A stretch of DNA of 64,000 bases from a virus. The notes beneath the pieces were generated by a model that made no database searches, had not been told where the DNA came from, and worked only from the letters and a program-made list of their open reading frames with translations. The DNA lies in the IMG/VR virus record IMGVR_UViG_3300037585_001448, positions 29,141-93,140 of that record; one strand, written 5' to 3'. Made by a program: the position numbers and the translations under genes. Shown in pieces: positions 1-9,353 of the stretch; positions within the stretch are counted from its first letter, which is position 1; the number at the start of each line of letters is the position of its first letter.

Positions 1-3000
1 ACAGTTTGCAAATTGCCATCAGCATCAGGCAGACGCCACGCTTGAAACGGTTCGAACAGTCCGTTCGCCCCGCCCTCCACCACACGATTCCCAGCCCCGT
101 CGCTTCTCCCAAAGATGTACGAGTCCACCATGTCTCCACGATCCGTACTCCCAGTCATTATCGACCCTGCCCTGACTGGGACTTGAAGCCTGTCGGCCTC
201 ATACAAAATCATAGAATCCATGTACGCACCCAAAATGCGCTGTATTCTGGGCTGAAAATCGGAGACTTCAATCATTGTGCCAAGGACTCGCGCCGTATCG
301 GAGCGGTTGAACGATCCAAACACCGTAAAGGTCACATCGAACCCGTCGTTCACATACCACGTTGCAGTAAAACCTATGATTTCTTCAAACGGCAACCTGC
401 CCGCTACAGCATCAACGCTTTCTCCCGTCACATCAGCCACCGCTTGAGCAACATCCCTATGTACCGCTTGGAGTCCCCTCAAACTGCTAATCAGTTTTTC
501 GCCGCGCTCCGCCCCTTCCGGGGTGCCCCCCATCCCGGCCCTGATCACCTCTTCGGTCGACCGCAACTCACCACCCGGCGTTGCGGGTGGATACCACTTC
601 TCATCCACGGGATGCCGCATCTGTTCCTCACTGAAACGATGCAAAGCACGGTTATTCCCACCCTCAAAGCCCATGGAAGCAAACTCTGCGTTGACTTGGT
701 CAAAGAAAGTCTGCGTGGGTACACTCTGGGTGCCAGCAGACAACGCTGTCGCCCGACGCAAAGCCTCAGCGGCAACAACCGTCTGATCATGCAACATCGC
801 AGAATCCGACAAAGACGCAGCAAACGGCAACAAGTCAGTCTCCAAGAAATTCAGGCTCGCTTGGATGTCAGCATCCAAAGCCTGAAGCCCCGCAAGAAAC
901 GTCGGATCATCCACTGCCCCCGTAGTCGCATCCACGGTCCGGACCACCAGCCCCGTAGGCCCAGTTGTAGAGCCAATGTTTCGGATGTCCTTGCTCAACT
1001 TGGCGAACTTCGCTACCCCTTCGCTCAGCAGGCGGGCACGAACCATCACCGAATCCAAATCCTCCAAGATGGGTGCCAACTGGCGGATCGCATCTATCGA
1101 AAACGCCACAGGGTTCGCACCCGGCGGTGCAGCAACCAGATCCTCAAACGGAATACCCGAGTTCAACCATCCAAGTGTCGTATCCGTCCCCGGCACACGC
1201 GGCGTAGTAGCCACCCGCCTGTACCCCAAAATGTCCTGCAAATCATCAACAATCGCAGTCACCTCGTTAACCAAAAGTTGCGACTCAACACGCCCCTCAT
1301 GCAACAAATTGGTCAACTCGTCTACACGGGCCTGCGCTTCAGGAAGATCAGCCCCATGACGGGCCACCCACGCCTCAAGATTCTCAATCGTCTGCGCCCG
1401 CGCACCCGCCCCCACAGCCAGAATCGCATCAACAACAGCCTGAGCAGCAGCCTCATCATCCGTCAACCCCTGCAACGCCTCATTGCCAACCCGAACAGCG
1501 TCCTCCAAATCAGCCAACTCGCGGGCATACCCCCTATAGGTATCAGCGTTATAGATCAAACCCTGCGAAGCCGCATACGACTCAATGGACCGCAACCGAA
1601 TATCCGCAGCCAACGAATTGATATGAGCATTCTCGCGGGCCTCAAACCCCCGAACAAACAACGACTCGCCCTCACCCAAGTGACCAGCCTCACGATACGC
1701 AGCCTCAATCTGCTCCGGAACAGACAACCCCTCCGGCTCAGTCGTAAGTTCACGGGCAGGACGGCGACGCCTAGTCGCCAACTCCTCCGGCGTCAGATCA
1801 CGCCGAATAACAGTAGACCGACCATCCGGCCCCTGACCCACCACACGCTGCTGCACATCGGCACGCTGAGGATTACTACGCCTCAACAAACGACGCACAC
1901 TCCCCGACCCATCCGCTCTAGGGACCACCAACTCAGTGCCATCACCAAACGTGCCATCGGCACGGGTACCCGCAGGCCGCATGTTGCGGCGGCGAAGCCG
2001 CCCCGAAGTAGCCCGACGACGCACCTCATCCATAGTCTGAGCGTCCGGCAACACCTCTTCAAACTCGCGGGAAACCCCCTCCATCCACGGCGGCAAACCA
2101 CCACCATGCGCCCCCCGAACAATCTCCAAACCATCAGGAGTCCAAATCTCCGGCGTGTACCCCCCAAAGTCCACCATCACATCATTCATGTCATTAACAA
2201 GTTGCCCCTCAGACCCATACAAATCGCCCCGAGACAAAAACTCTGAATCAGGAGTACGAATCAACTCGTCATAACGCCGAACAACAAACAAGATCTGCTC
2301 ATCCGACAACCCGGGGAAACGACCCCGCACCGCATCCATCACCTGCGGAGAAACAACACCATCAGCGAAATCGTCCACCAACTCCGGCGACAACTCCGTC
2401 AAACGCCCCAACGTCTCATCATCCACGCGCCCAACATTCTGCTGAACCTCATTCAAGAAAATCTTGCGCCGACGCATAGCGCTATCAGCCCAATACCCGC
2501 TCGTCATCGCACCACGGTTGTAACTGTTGCGTATAAAGTTACCGAGAATAATCTTGTCAGGATCCTTCGTGCGAAGAAGACTGTTAGCGACCTTCTTCCG
2601 ATCACGACCCTTCTGCTTAAACGCAATATCCTCGTCCGTAGCGCCCCGACCCCGAGCCAACGTGTCCAAATACTTTTTTTGCGGATCAACAAAGAAATCA
2701 CGGAACGTCTGACCGAAACGAGAAGAAGCCACCTTCTCCCAACCGATACCCGGCGACGACATGATCGATGCCGTCACACCAGAAGCAATCGGAAACACAC
2801 CAAACGGCAACACATCCACAGGCACATTCGCCGCACGCTGCAACACCTGCCTGAACTCTTCAGGGATCTGATCCAACGTTTCACGCTTCTGGGCCTTAAA
2901 GACCAGATCTGCCATATCGGCATCCGGACCCAACACCTTCGCCATGCGTTCCTGAACGAGCCGTGGAATCTGAGACGCACGCTTGCGTGCAATACCAGCA

Positions 3001-3761
3001 GAACCACGGGTCAGCCTGCCCAACACTGGGCCTGTTCCCGGGACACGGAACCTCAGCCCCGTTTCAATCCCAAGATCATCGATAAGTTTCTTGCCGACCT
3101 CGCCATGCTGTCGTGCCAGAACATTTCTGGCACGAGAAACACTGCCACCCTTGGCACCAGCAGCCACCACAGCATCCTGTGCAGCCCGCAACGTAGCCTG
3201 CTGAGTGGCATCCCTGACACCCAACTCCCCCAGATCCTTCACCAACGGTGCCAGATCGTCCACAAGCCCCTTAGCGCCCCTCGCACGGGCAAAAGCACCC
3301 AACCCCCCAGCCCAAGACAACGGATCCAGCAGAACGTCTCCAGCAAGCCCTACAGCCCTGTTACCCCACTTGCCCAGATTGATATCTTCATCATGGAGAA
3401 AGTCGCCAAACCCATAATGTGTACGCGCCTGCTCCGTGAAGTCGCCCCAACTGAAACCCTCACCGTCGAAAGCGTCCTTGATCTCCTTCACACCCGAAGT
3501 GAGAATCGCACGGGGCATATCGATTACACCCAGTGCTTTGCCTAGGAAACCGCCGAAACCCCCGCCACCCTGTTGGGCGCCCTGTTGGGCGGCACGGCCA
3601 CCCGAGGCGGCGAGTGCCGCCGCCATGCCAGCACGGTCAATCCCCCCCACCCCCCTAGGGGTGGTAGGCAGCGTGGGCAGGCCCGTTGGCATGGCGGGTA
3701 GCCGGGTACCACGGTTCTCTACGGCCTTGAAGATGTCTTCAGGAGACAGCCGGACGACCAT
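1..3761 (-). CDS. Very large virion-type protein, 3' end beyond window
   Basis: An uninterrupted minus-strand frame runs from ATG at 3761 to the window edge, at least 1,253 codons with no stop. It begins MVVRLSPEDIFKAVENRG and starts 5 nt after the stop of the 872-residue gene above it. The first 90 residues are Gly/Ala-rich (AAQQGAQQGGGGFGG); the rest is mainly charged and helical in appearance, with long Leu/Ala/Asp/Glu-rich stretches around residues 690-1000 that could be coiled coil. No enzyme motif was recognised. Its place at the end of the tail operon and its size suggest a structural or ejected internal virion protein. No clear Shine-Dalgarno precedes the ATG, so translational coupling is possible. 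Function is inference only. Confidence 0.85.
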   Translation of the reverse strand, partial: MVVRLSPEDIFKAVENRGTRLPAMPTGLPTLPTTPRGVGGIDRAGMAAALAASGGRAAQQGAQQGGGGFGGFLGKALGVIDMPRAILTSGVKEIKDAFDGEGFSWGDFTEQARTHYGFGDFLHDEDINLGKWGNRAVGLAGDVLLDPLSWAGGLGAFARARGAKGLVDDLAPLVKDLGELGVRDATQQATLRAAQDAVVAAGAKGGSVSRARNVLARQHGEVGKKLIDDLGIETGLRFRVPGTGPVLGRLTRGSAGIARKRASQIPRLVQERMAKVLGPDADMADLVFKAQKRETLDQIPEEFRQVLQRAANVPVDVLPFGVFPIASGVTASIMSSPGIGWEKVASSRFGQTFRDFFVDPQKKYLDTLARGRGATDEDIAFKQKGRDRKKVANSLLRTKDPDKIILGNFIRNSYNRGAMTSGYWADSAMRRRKIFLNEVQQNVGRVDDETLGRLTELSPELVDDFADGVVSPQVMDAVRGRFPGLSDEQILFVVRRYDELIRTPDSEFLSRGDLYGSEGQLVNDMNDVMVDFGGYTPEIWTPDGLEIVRGAHGGGLPPWMEGVSREFEEVLPDAQTMDEVRRRATSGRLRRRNMRPAGTRADGTFGDGTELVVPRADGSGSVRRLLRRSNPQRADVQQRVVGQGPDGRSTVIRRDLTPEELATRRRRPARELTTEPEGLSVPEQIEAAYREAGHLGEGESLFVRGFEARENAHINSLAADIRLRSIESYAASQGLIYNADTYRGYARELADLEDAVRVGNEALQGLTDDEAAAQAVVDAILAVGAGARAQTIENLEAWVARHGADLPEAQARVDELTNLLHEGRVESQLLVNEVTAIVDDLQDILGYRRVATTPRVPGTDTTLGWLNSGIPFEDLVAAPPGANPVAFSIDAIRQLAPILEDLDSVMVRARLLSEGVAKFAKLSKDIRNIGSTTGPTGLVVRTVDATTGAVDDPTFLAGLQALDADIQASLNFLETDLLPFAASLSDSAMLHDQTVVAAEALRRATALSAGTQSVPTQTFFDQVNAEFASMGFEGGNNRALHRFSEEQMRHPVDEKWYPPATPGGELRSTEEVIRAGMGGTPEGAERGEKLISSLRGLQAVHRDVAQAVADVTGESVDAVAGRLPFEEIIGFTATWYVNDGFDVTFTVFGSFNRSDTARVLGTMIEVSDFQPRIQRILGAYMDSMILYEADRLQVPVRAGSIMTGSTDRGDMVDSYIFGRSDGAGNRVVEGGANGLFEPFQAWRLPDADGNLQT

Positions 3762-3766
3762 CGGAT

Positions 3767-6385
3767 TTACTTACCCCATCCGGGTTTCCCGTTGGCTTTC
3801 AGCATCCCGAACGTATTGCCACGGCTATGTTGGAACAGAATGTATTCTTCCACAGTGGGATAGTTGGCAGGCAAGATGTCCATCATGGCTTCCAACTCCA
3901 CATCACCGTATTTGGTTCCTGCGCCCTCGTGCCCTGCAGGAACAGTGAAGGAGTCGCCCGATTGGAAGAAGCGACCAACGGCTTTACCAGTAGCAGCCGC
4001 TGCATCACCAACAGCGCCCGAAACGCCTTCACCCCACTCAAAGTTGCCCGTCGTGCCTTTTTCACGCAGTCGCCTCATCTGCTCATTTTTGACGGACAGC
4101 GACGACCCTGCTTCTAGGCTCTCAGATTCCGACAAGTTCCCAGCCCCCGAATCGTACCCACCAGTGGTGGTCCGGGTTTCCTCCAAGGCATCCACGGCAG
4201 CCTCCGCCAACGGCTCAGCAACCTCCTGCGAGGTGCCATCTTCCATAAACTGTTCGGTGTACAGGAACGTCAACACTGGGCCGTAGCCCAAAGCAGCCAG
4301 AGCGTGTGCGTAACCTGTGTTGTCGGCGTTGATGTTGTTGTTATACATGTAGTCAGCGACTTCCTGCATAATCGCAGCACCGCCCTCTACCGAACCAGCG
4401 TGCAGCGACAACTGTGTCCCCAAGTTGAAATCCTGATCGCCCAACTCGGCAATATCCATCGCCTGATCCCACGCAAACTGATCGTCAGCCAGATCAAACT
4501 TGTCTTCAAGCAACTTGAACTGGTTCTTCTCCAACTGGCGGTCTATCACCCCAGCAGCCTGATCGCCGCGGGCCTCCCACCAATCCAAATCCAGCCCCTT
4601 CTGGGCGAAGTCCAACTTGTCAGCAGCCATACCCTCAGTAGAAGCAATCTGGTCAGCGAACTGTTGAGCCGACACCTGCTCCGCAGCAGTCAACCCCGTC
4701 GCCGTATCAAACCCGTACTGGCGCCCAGTCGACGGGTCGATACCCTGAGCAGCCAACGTCGCCGTCTGTCCAGCATCCAACCCAGTCGCAGTGTTAAAGC
4801 CGTACGGAAGACCAGTAGCCGGATCGATCCCCACATCAAACTGGCGGATCTGCTCAGCCAACCTGTCAGTATCGACCGCCCGATCCAAACCGCCCTCACT
4901 GACAGTCAAAGCACGATCCAACGCAGCCTCACTGATACCAGTCGACAAGCCCGGAATATCCACCCCGGAAGCCAACCCGGCAGCAACAGCACGCGGATCC
5001 AAACCCAAGAACGGTGCCAAATCAGCGGCCTGCAACGCCTGCGAACGGGCATCATAATCGGCACCAATCCTGTCCGTCTCAGCGCCATAACCCAACTCGT
5101 TCGTACGGGACCGCAAATCCTGCTTGTACCCCCCGAAGATACCCTCACCCATAAACTTGCGGTCGGCATCAGCCATCTGAGAAACCAAACCCAGATCATC
5201 TAAATAGGCTCCACGCTCCTCAGCGCCCGCCATCGCAACAGCATCAGTCATATCCAACCTGTCACCAACCAACCCCGGGTTCACCCCGGCAGCCCGCAAC
5301 TGCTCCTCCAAAGCCATACGGTCGTCGTACCGTTGCGCCCGCTGAGCATCACTCACATTGCGGAAATCGCTAGTAACAGCGTTCTGTGTGGAAAGAAAAT
5401 CTTTCCACACGCGCTCAGTCTCAGTATCGTACAGTTCCTGCGCCGTCTTAATATCCAACAGACCACTGTTCAACATGCTTGTGATAGCGGTCTTGGTGTC
5501 GTCCAGTCTGGTTTGGGCGACATCGCGGGCGTTCTCACTTAACGTTTCAATAGTGCCTGCGGGGTCGCCCGGAGGAATGTAACCCGCTGGTGGAACATAG
5601 ACGGGGTCATCCACAACAGTGTCATCCACAACGGTGTCATCTACGACGGTGTCATCTACGACGGTATCGTCACCGCCACCCATGTCGCACGCGCCGTTTA
5701 CCCAAGTTCCCCCACCCTCAACACACAACTGCTGGGGAGTTTTAGCAACACCCTTGACTTTAATCTTGCCGTCCACCCACTCGTACTTGCTCGTGGCCGC
5801 AGGCTCTCCCAAACCTCCTTGACCATCCCGCAACATCGTTGCGGCGTCCTCGCTTAAAAACCCTGCAACGCTGCCATCCCCCATGGGATCCAGACCAAAC
5901 TGGACACGAGCCTCGTCGCTACCCAACCCCTCCAACATCTTCAAATACTCGTTCGCATGCTGCTGCGGAGTCTTCTCCACAACAGGCAAATCATCTACTC
6001 CCGATGCTGCGTTGTTGGCGTCGTCAATAGCCTGCATCGCCGTAGCGTTTATATCACCCCACTGGTACTGTGACCCCGTCGGGGCAGCCGTAGTTGCATT
6101 CGCTGCGCCACCCGGCGACTGATCAGGGAGAATCTTAAACGCCGCAGTACCATCCGGCTTCAATGTAACTGTGCCGTTGCCATGGGGCTTCAGCATCGCC
6201 TCCACGATCTGGCGTTGTGCATCAAACCCCGGAGTCACCGTGGGAAGCGGCTTCGCTTCGGAGCCTTGCGCCACAGACGCAAAGAACCGCGCCAACTCAG
6301 GCGAAATAACATCCTTCGTTTTCGTGGGAGTCCCCTGAGAATAACGGTTATTACCTTGACCCGGATCGAAACCAAACCCACCCAT
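3767..6385 (-). CDS. Large virion-type protein with VVDDT repeats
   Basis: 872 residues, acidic, rich in Ala, Asp, Gln and Gly, without signal peptide or membrane segment. Around residues 240-262 there are four tandem VVDDT-type pentapeptides followed by a proline/glycine linker (PVYVPPAGYIPPG). Residues 290-640 are strongly helical in composition, with repeats around ATGLPYGFNTATGL and STGRQYGFDTATGL about 30 residues apart. The ATG overlaps the stop of the preceding 143-residue gene. It sits between the fibre genes and the giant gene at the window edge, so a structural or ejected protein is likely. No family was recognised. Confidence 0.85.
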   Translation of the reverse strand: MGGFGFDPGQGNNRYSQGTPTKTKDVISPELARFFASVAQGSEAKPLPTVTPGFDAQRQIVEAMLKPHGNGTVTLKPDGTAAFKILPDQSPGGAANATTAAPTGSQYQWGDINATAMQAIDDANNAASGVDDLPVVEKTPQQHANEYLKMLEGLGSDEARVQFGLDPMGDGSVAGFLSEDAATMLRDGQGGLGEPAATSKYEWVDGKIKVKGVAKTPQQLCVEGGGTWVNGACDMGGGDDTVVDDTVVDDTVVDDTVVDDPVYVPPAGYIPPGDPAGTIETLSENARDVAQTRLDDTKTAITSMLNSGLLDIKTAQELYDTETERVWKDFLSTQNAVTSDFRNVSDAQRAQRYDDRMALEEQLRAAGVNPGLVGDRLDMTDAVAMAGAEERGAYLDDLGLVSQMADADRKFMGEGIFGGYKQDLRSRTNELGYGAETDRIGADYDARSQALQAADLAPFLGLDPRAVAAGLASGVDIPGLSTGISEAALDRALTVSEGGLDRAVDTDRLAEQIRQFDVGIDPATGLPYGFNTATGLDAGQTATLAAQGIDPSTGRQYGFDTATGLTAAEQVSAQQFADQIASTEGMAADKLDFAQKGLDLDWWEARGDQAAGVIDRQLEKNQFKLLEDKFDLADDQFAWDQAMDIAELGDQDFNLGTQLSLHAGSVEGGAAIMQEVADYMYNNNINADNTGYAHALAALGYGPVLTFLYTEQFMEDGTSQEVAEPLAEAAVDALEETRTTTGGYDSGAGNLSESESLEAGSSLSVKNEQMRRLREKGTTGNFEWGEGVSGAVGDAAAATGKAVGRFFQSGDSFTVPAGHEGAGTKYGDVELEAMMDILPANYPTVEEYILFQHSRGNTFGMLKANGKPGWGK
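5606..5665. repeat. Four 15-bp tandem repeats inside a virion gene
   Basis: Four adjacent 15-bp units beginning GTCATC are nearly identical: units 3 and 4 match exactly and units 1 and 2 differ at three or four positions. They are in frame and encode the VVDDT pentapeptide repeats. Because the length is a multiple of three, slippage would change linker length without breaking the gene. Confidence 0.9.
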
Positions 6386-6816
6386 TACGCCATAGCCTCC
6401 CGAATCTCAGCCGCCCTCGCAGCACGAGACTCAGCCACCCCCAAAACATCCTCAAACCGCGACCCCTGATAACCCCCATAATCACCCAAACGCTGTACCG
6501 CCAAATTGAACATAGCCTGCTCCAAAGCGCCCCCACGCTCCGCACGACGGCGATCATAATCCGCCCCCGCCTCCGCCAAAGCCAAATTGCGGATACCAGA
6601 ATCCTGCAAACCACGACGAGCCATACCCGCCTCCAACTGGGGTACAGCCTTACTCCACTGCTTCGACATATCAAACTTGTCGCGGTTATACGACGTACGC
6701 GCCTGCTTCTGCCCCATAGAAGACTTAGCCAAAGCAGCAGCCAGACGCGACGAAGGAGAAGTCCCGTACGGATCCGCTATATTGTACTTTGGTGTCTGAT
6801 ACGGGTTGAACGCCAT
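6385..6816 (-). CDS. Hypothetical virion-associated protein, 143 aa
   Basis: Basic, helical-looking protein starting MAFNPYQTPKYNIADPYG, rich in Arg and Ala in its second half (DYDRRRAERGG). The ATG overlaps the stop of the fibre-repeat gene at 6816 and its stop overlaps the next start, so it is co-translated with the two large virion genes below it. No family was recognised; an internal or connector role for the large proteins is only a guess from position. Confidence 0.8.
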   Translation of the reverse strand: MAFNPYQTPKYNIADPYGTSPSSRLAAALAKSSMGQKQARTSYNRDKFDMSKQWSKAVPQLEAGMARRGLQDSGIRNLALAEAGADYDRRRAERGGALEQAMFNLAVQRLGDYGGYQGSRFEDVLGVAESRAARAAEIREAMA

Positions 6817-7199
6817 CAGCCGTAAACCTGACCTGCCAACAGCAACGTAGCCGTTTCCACATTCACATTCACAGTCACAGTACCCGACGCACCACCACCA
6901 CTGATGGCTGTGCCAGCCGTCACACCCGTAATGTCACCAGTAGTAGGGGCCGTCCAAGTTAGCCCGCTCGCTGTAGTTGAATCGGCAGTAAGAACATACG
7001 TATTTATTCCCGCCGTCAACTTCGTCGCCGTATCGGCCCCTGTTCCAACGATCAGATCGCCCTTGGCGTCCGTGTCTACAGTAAGGGTCACGGCACCCGT
7101 TGAACCGCCACCCGCTAGACCCGACCCCGCCACGACATCCGTGATGTCGCCCGTCGAAACCTGATCTACGACCCTTTGAGAAATCCGATTCAAACCCAT
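6816..7199 (-). CDS. Tail fibre protein with GDIT repeats (copy A)
   Basis: 127 residues with two copies of a repeat of the form GDITxVxAGxxLxGGGSxGxVTxxV, near residues 18-42 and 93-117. The same repeat occurs in the 253-residue protein at 11284-12045 and in the 127-codon-scale paralogue at 62850-63200. Such Gly/Thr-rich short beta repeats are common in phage tail fibres and appendages. It begins MGLNRISQRVVDQVSTGDIT, closely matching the start of the 62850-63200 protein (MGGRINQRVDQVPTGDIT). It lies 2 nt below the next fibre-module gene. Confidence 0.8.
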   Translation of the reverse strand: MGLNRISQRVVDQVSTGDITDVVAGSGLAGGGSTGAVTLTVDTDAKGDLIVGTGADTATKLTAGINTYVLTADSTTASGLTWTAPTTGDITGVTAGTAISGGGASGTVTVNVNVETATLLLAGQVYG

Positions 7200-7201
7200 T
7201 G

Positions 7202-7495
7202 TTACGCTCCAAAGTACGTTACGAAGATTGTGGAACTAGAACCACCAACACGAATAAACCTGATGACCGACAAATCGTCATTCACCAACTCAGCCGTGCT
7301 GTACGGATTCAAGTAATGACCAACAGACGTAGTGGGCGTACCCCACCTCATCCTGATCGCCTCAGCACCATTCGTAATCATTGCCGCCACAGCACCAGCA
7401 GGGATGGAAGCCAACCCGATAGATGCGTCAGCGACAGTCAAGGACTCGTCGCCCAGTTTGCTCCCCATCTCTGAGGCTGCCTGCCTAATAGCCAT
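7202..7495 (-). CDS. Fibre-module protein (copy A), 97 aa
   Basis: Small protein with a beta-rich composition that has a clear paralogue at 63210-63500. Shared features are IRMRWGTPT, SVGHYLNPYS and a C-terminal STIFVTYFG. No catalytic or membrane motif is seen. The repeated pairing of this gene with the GDIT-repeat gene at both loci indicates they act together in the tail appendage. The product could be a fibre base or trimerisation subunit; this is inference from position. Confidence 0.8.
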   Translation of the reverse strand: MAIRQAASEMGSKLGDESLTVADASIGLASIPAGAVAAMITNGAEAIRMRWGTPTTSVGHYLNPYSTAELVNDDLSVIRFIRVGGSSSTIFVTYFGA

Positions 7496-7503
7496 AACTG
7501 CTC

Positions 7504-7635
7504 CTAACCGCCAAGCGCGGTTACTCGCGCTTCCAAATCGTCCAACTTCTCTTGAATCTTCCGCAACTCGTACTCAATGGGGCGAGCATTAGCGCCCTGC
7601 ATCCGACGAGTAGGTTTGTACACGACCGTCATCAT
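7504..7635 (-). CDS. Small coiled-coil protein, 43 aa
   Basis: ATG at 7635 overlaps the stop of the preceding gene (ATGA) and is preceded by GGGAGGA, a good Shine-Dalgarno. The 43-residue product has a basic N-terminus (MMTVVYKPTRRMQ) and then a heptad-like segment with Leu at regular spacing (ELRKIQEKLDDLEARVTAL). It therefore looks like a short coiled coil, perhaps an oligomerisation partner of the adjacent membrane protein. It is absent from the second fibre module at 63 kb. Confidence 0.75.
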   Translation of the reverse strand: MMTVVYKPTRRMQGANARPIEYELRKIQEKLDDLEARVTALGG

Positions 7636-7982
7636 TCCTCCCAGAAAGACTGCTCGTCCTGCATCAACAACACGCCCACAGAGGAAGCCACTCCAGCGAT
7701 CAGTTCCTCCATTGCGTCCACACGGCTACACAGGTCTTCCATCGCTGCCAACCGTGTTTCTAAATCCCGAATGTCTTCCGAAACATCTTCCACTCGCGCA
7801 TAAGCGTGCATATCCATCGAATCTTCAATGGATTCAACCGACTCTTCGAGGCGGTCGATGCGTGACACTGTGCGTGCAGACGACCATGTGATTGTTCCTG
7901 CGATGACCGCTACGGACAGGATGAGCCCGACCGCGATGGTCGGTATCTTTACCTGTCGGATGTCGGTCGGCTCGTTCATCAC
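7632..7982 (-). CDS. Single-span membrane protein with coiled coil, 116 aa
   Basis: A hydrophobic segment at about residues 13-32 (IPTIAVGLILSVAVIAGTI) is followed by a long acidic helix with heptad spacing (IDRLEESVESIEDSMD, then LETRLAAMEDL). This is an N-in, C-out small membrane protein. In phages such proteins between tail and lysis genes can be holin-like or spanin-like, but there is no lipobox and no direct evidence. It sits between the two copy-A fibre-module genes and has no counterpart in the second module. Confidence 0.75.
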   Translation of the reverse strand: MMNEPTDIRQVKIPTIAVGLILSVAVIAGTITWSSARTVSRIDRLEESVESIEDSMDMHAYARVEDVSEDIRDLETRLAAMEDLCSRVDAMEELIAGVASSVGVLLMQDEQSFWEE

Positions 7983-8305
7983 TCAGCAGCGAGCCTTGCC
8001 GCCTCAGCAGCATCCCAAGCAGCCTGTGTTGGTGGGTCCATCGGCCACACAACCTCAGACACACGCGAATACGTCGCAGGTAGATCCCGCAACGACTGGC
8101 GGTACGCAGCCCACTCCTCAGCGGTGTGGTCACCTAACGCGGCGTCAGCCAACTGTGTCCAGTCTGCTGCTGCCAGCATCCCGTTGCGTTGCGATCTGAC
8201 CATGTTCATGTCCAGATCGGCAGCCTCAGCCCGCGCATCCAGTTCCGCTTCTTCTTCCGCGGTCAGGTCGTAGTAGACCCCGTTGACAACCTTCTGTCTT
8301 GCCAT
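7979..8305 (-). CDS. XkdW/tail-assembly-chaperone-like fibre protein (copy A)
   Basis: 108 residues. It has the layout of small phage tail fibre assembly proteins: an acidic N-terminal segment (DLTAEEEAELDARAE), then a conserved core of type RNGMLAAADWTQ, then WAAYRQSLRDLP. This resembles the XkdW/Phage_tail_APC group, usually encoded next to fibres and thought to help their folding or attachment. A paralogue at 63502-63906 begins with the same eleven residues, MARQKVVNGVY. Start and stop overlap or abut both neighbours. Confidence 0.75.
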   Translation of the reverse strand: MARQKVVNGVYYDLTAEEEAELDARAEAADLDMNMVRSQRNGMLAAADWTQLADAALGDHTAEEWAAYRQSLRDLPATYSRVSEVVWPMDPPTQAAWDAAEAARLAAE

Positions 8306-8399
8306 TTCTATGCTCCTGTTACTCCGTAGAGGGTGAACGATGAATACTGCATCAGGTCGCCGTTTTGCGGGTCGATAGTGATTGAGGTGATCGCAGCGG
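8301..8399. repeat. 99-bp exact repeat, copy A (pairs with 63902-64000)
   Basis: These 99 bases are identical to the last 99 bases of the window. They contain the start of the XkdW-like gene and the last codons of the fibre gene above it. With one mismatch the match extends a further 26 bases into the XkdW-like gene and then falls off. Either a recent duplication or gene conversion, or a repeat that affected assembly. Confidence 0.95.
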
Positions 8400-8838
8400 T
8401 GCTAGACCACAACCCCGCCCCTATGCCCATTGTCCAATAACCGTTTGTGGTGGTAGCCCCTTCGGTGACGAACCCTGCTACTACCTGCTTGAAGTTCGCC
8501 GTGTTCGCATAGTTCGGAATCCAAATGCTTGCGTTACCGAAGGTGTCAGCAGTTGACCCATCGGCGTTTATGAGAAGAACGCGATCCAAACCATCAGCAC
8601 CCGACGTTCGCCACGACCCTGCGGAAGCCTGCCCATAGACTCCCGTTGACGAATAGTTGGTACCCGTATCGCCGTTGAACTGGACATCCACATAGTCGTA
8701 CCAGTTGCTTGTACCCAGCGAGGAGCGGGCCGAGATGGTCAAATACAGGTGGTCGTAGGACGACGGGATGGTTGCCGAAGTCCATGACGCTGCAGCGCCT
8801 GTGAGTTCTTCGTGGTCGATAACAGTGAAAGCAGCCAT
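8308..8838 (-). CDS. Tail fibre/appendage protein, LYG family member 1
   Basis: 176 residues, beta-rich and rich in Ser, Thr, Gly and Tyr. It shares a pattern with the next two genes: an N-terminal strand region with a TIPSSYDHLYL-type motif, an internal NGDTGTNYS motif, and a C-terminal FTLYG ending. Three such genes lie in tandem (8308-9940), each overlapping or abutting the next. The 3' end is repeated at the right edge of the window. Probable distal tail appendage or receptor-contact subunit, by composition and position. Confidence 0.75.
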   Translation of the reverse strand: MAAFTVIDHEELTGAAASWTSATIPSSYDHLYLTISARSSLGTSNWYDYVDVQFNGDTGTNYSSTGVYGQASAGSWRTSGADGLDRVLLINADGSTADTFGNASIWIPNYANTANFKQVVAGFVTEGATTTNGYWTMGIGAGLWSSTAAITSITIDPQNGDLMQYSSFTLYGVTGA

Positions 8839-9353
8839 CAGGAACTATTCAATCCGTAGAGGGTGAACTCAGAACCACGCAGAAAGTTGCTGCCACCAGA
8901 CTGGTCTATCAGGATCGTGTGTACCGCTGCGGTGTCATCCCACAGGCCCGAATCCACCGAAACGAGGTTGGCCTCGTCCCCAATCCCTGAGAGTATTAAA
9001 CAGGTCGTGTTCTTGTTCGTGTTCGCATAGTCCAAGATGTCCCACACCACCCCCCCGAAGAGGGTGGCAAGGACGGCGTTCGCCCATCTCCCCGCATACA
9101 TTTCAGAGTTCCCCGTAACGGCTTGGCCCAATGTGGTTGTGTCGTATCCCATCATTCGGTGAGCGGAGTAGTTGGACCCCGTATCACCGTTGAATCGAAT
9201 CGCACCGTAAGACGGCTGGGAAGCATGGGTGTAGTCAGTTTTGGCGTTGATGCGGAGTTGCAGATGCTCGTACGTCGCAGGAATAGACGAGAACGTCACC
9301 GACGTAGCATTAGCCTCCAAATACGTTGTGGCGATTGCTTCGATCACAGCCAT
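8838..9353 (-). CDS. Tail fibre/appendage protein, LYG family member 2
   Basis: 171 residues, paralogous to 8308-8838. Shared features include SIPATYEHLQLRI near residue 22, FNGDTGSNYS near residue 54 and a FTLYGLNSS C-terminus. The stop overlaps the start of member 1 by one base, and its own start overlaps the stop of member 3. No enzymatic motif is seen. Confidence 0.75.
   Translation of the reverse strand: MAVIEAIATTYLEANATSVTFSSIPATYEHLQLRINAKTDYTHASQPSYGAIRFNGDTGSNYSAHRMMGYDTTTLGQAVTGNSEMYAGRWANAVLATLFGGVVWDILDYANTNKNTTCLILSGIGDEANLVSVDSGLWDDTAAVHTILIDQSGGSNFLRGSEFTLYGLNSS

Noticed and set aside
6-2246. A 746-codon open frame on the plus strand at the left end
   Set aside because: It is opposite an even longer minus-strand frame (3761 to beyond 1) that is coupled to the neighbouring gene and has normal protein composition. 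The plus-strand product is Arg/His/Pro/Gln-rich, as expected for an antisense shadow.
4304-5203. A 299-codon plus-strand frame opposite the 872-aa gene
   Set aside because: Composition is Leu/Arg/Ser/Gln shadow-like, there is no ribosome site, and the minus-strand gene is fully convincing.
5606-5665. CRISPR-like array
   Set aside because: Only four direct 15-bp units with no spacers; they are in-frame codons of a Val-Val-Asp-Asp-Thr repeat.
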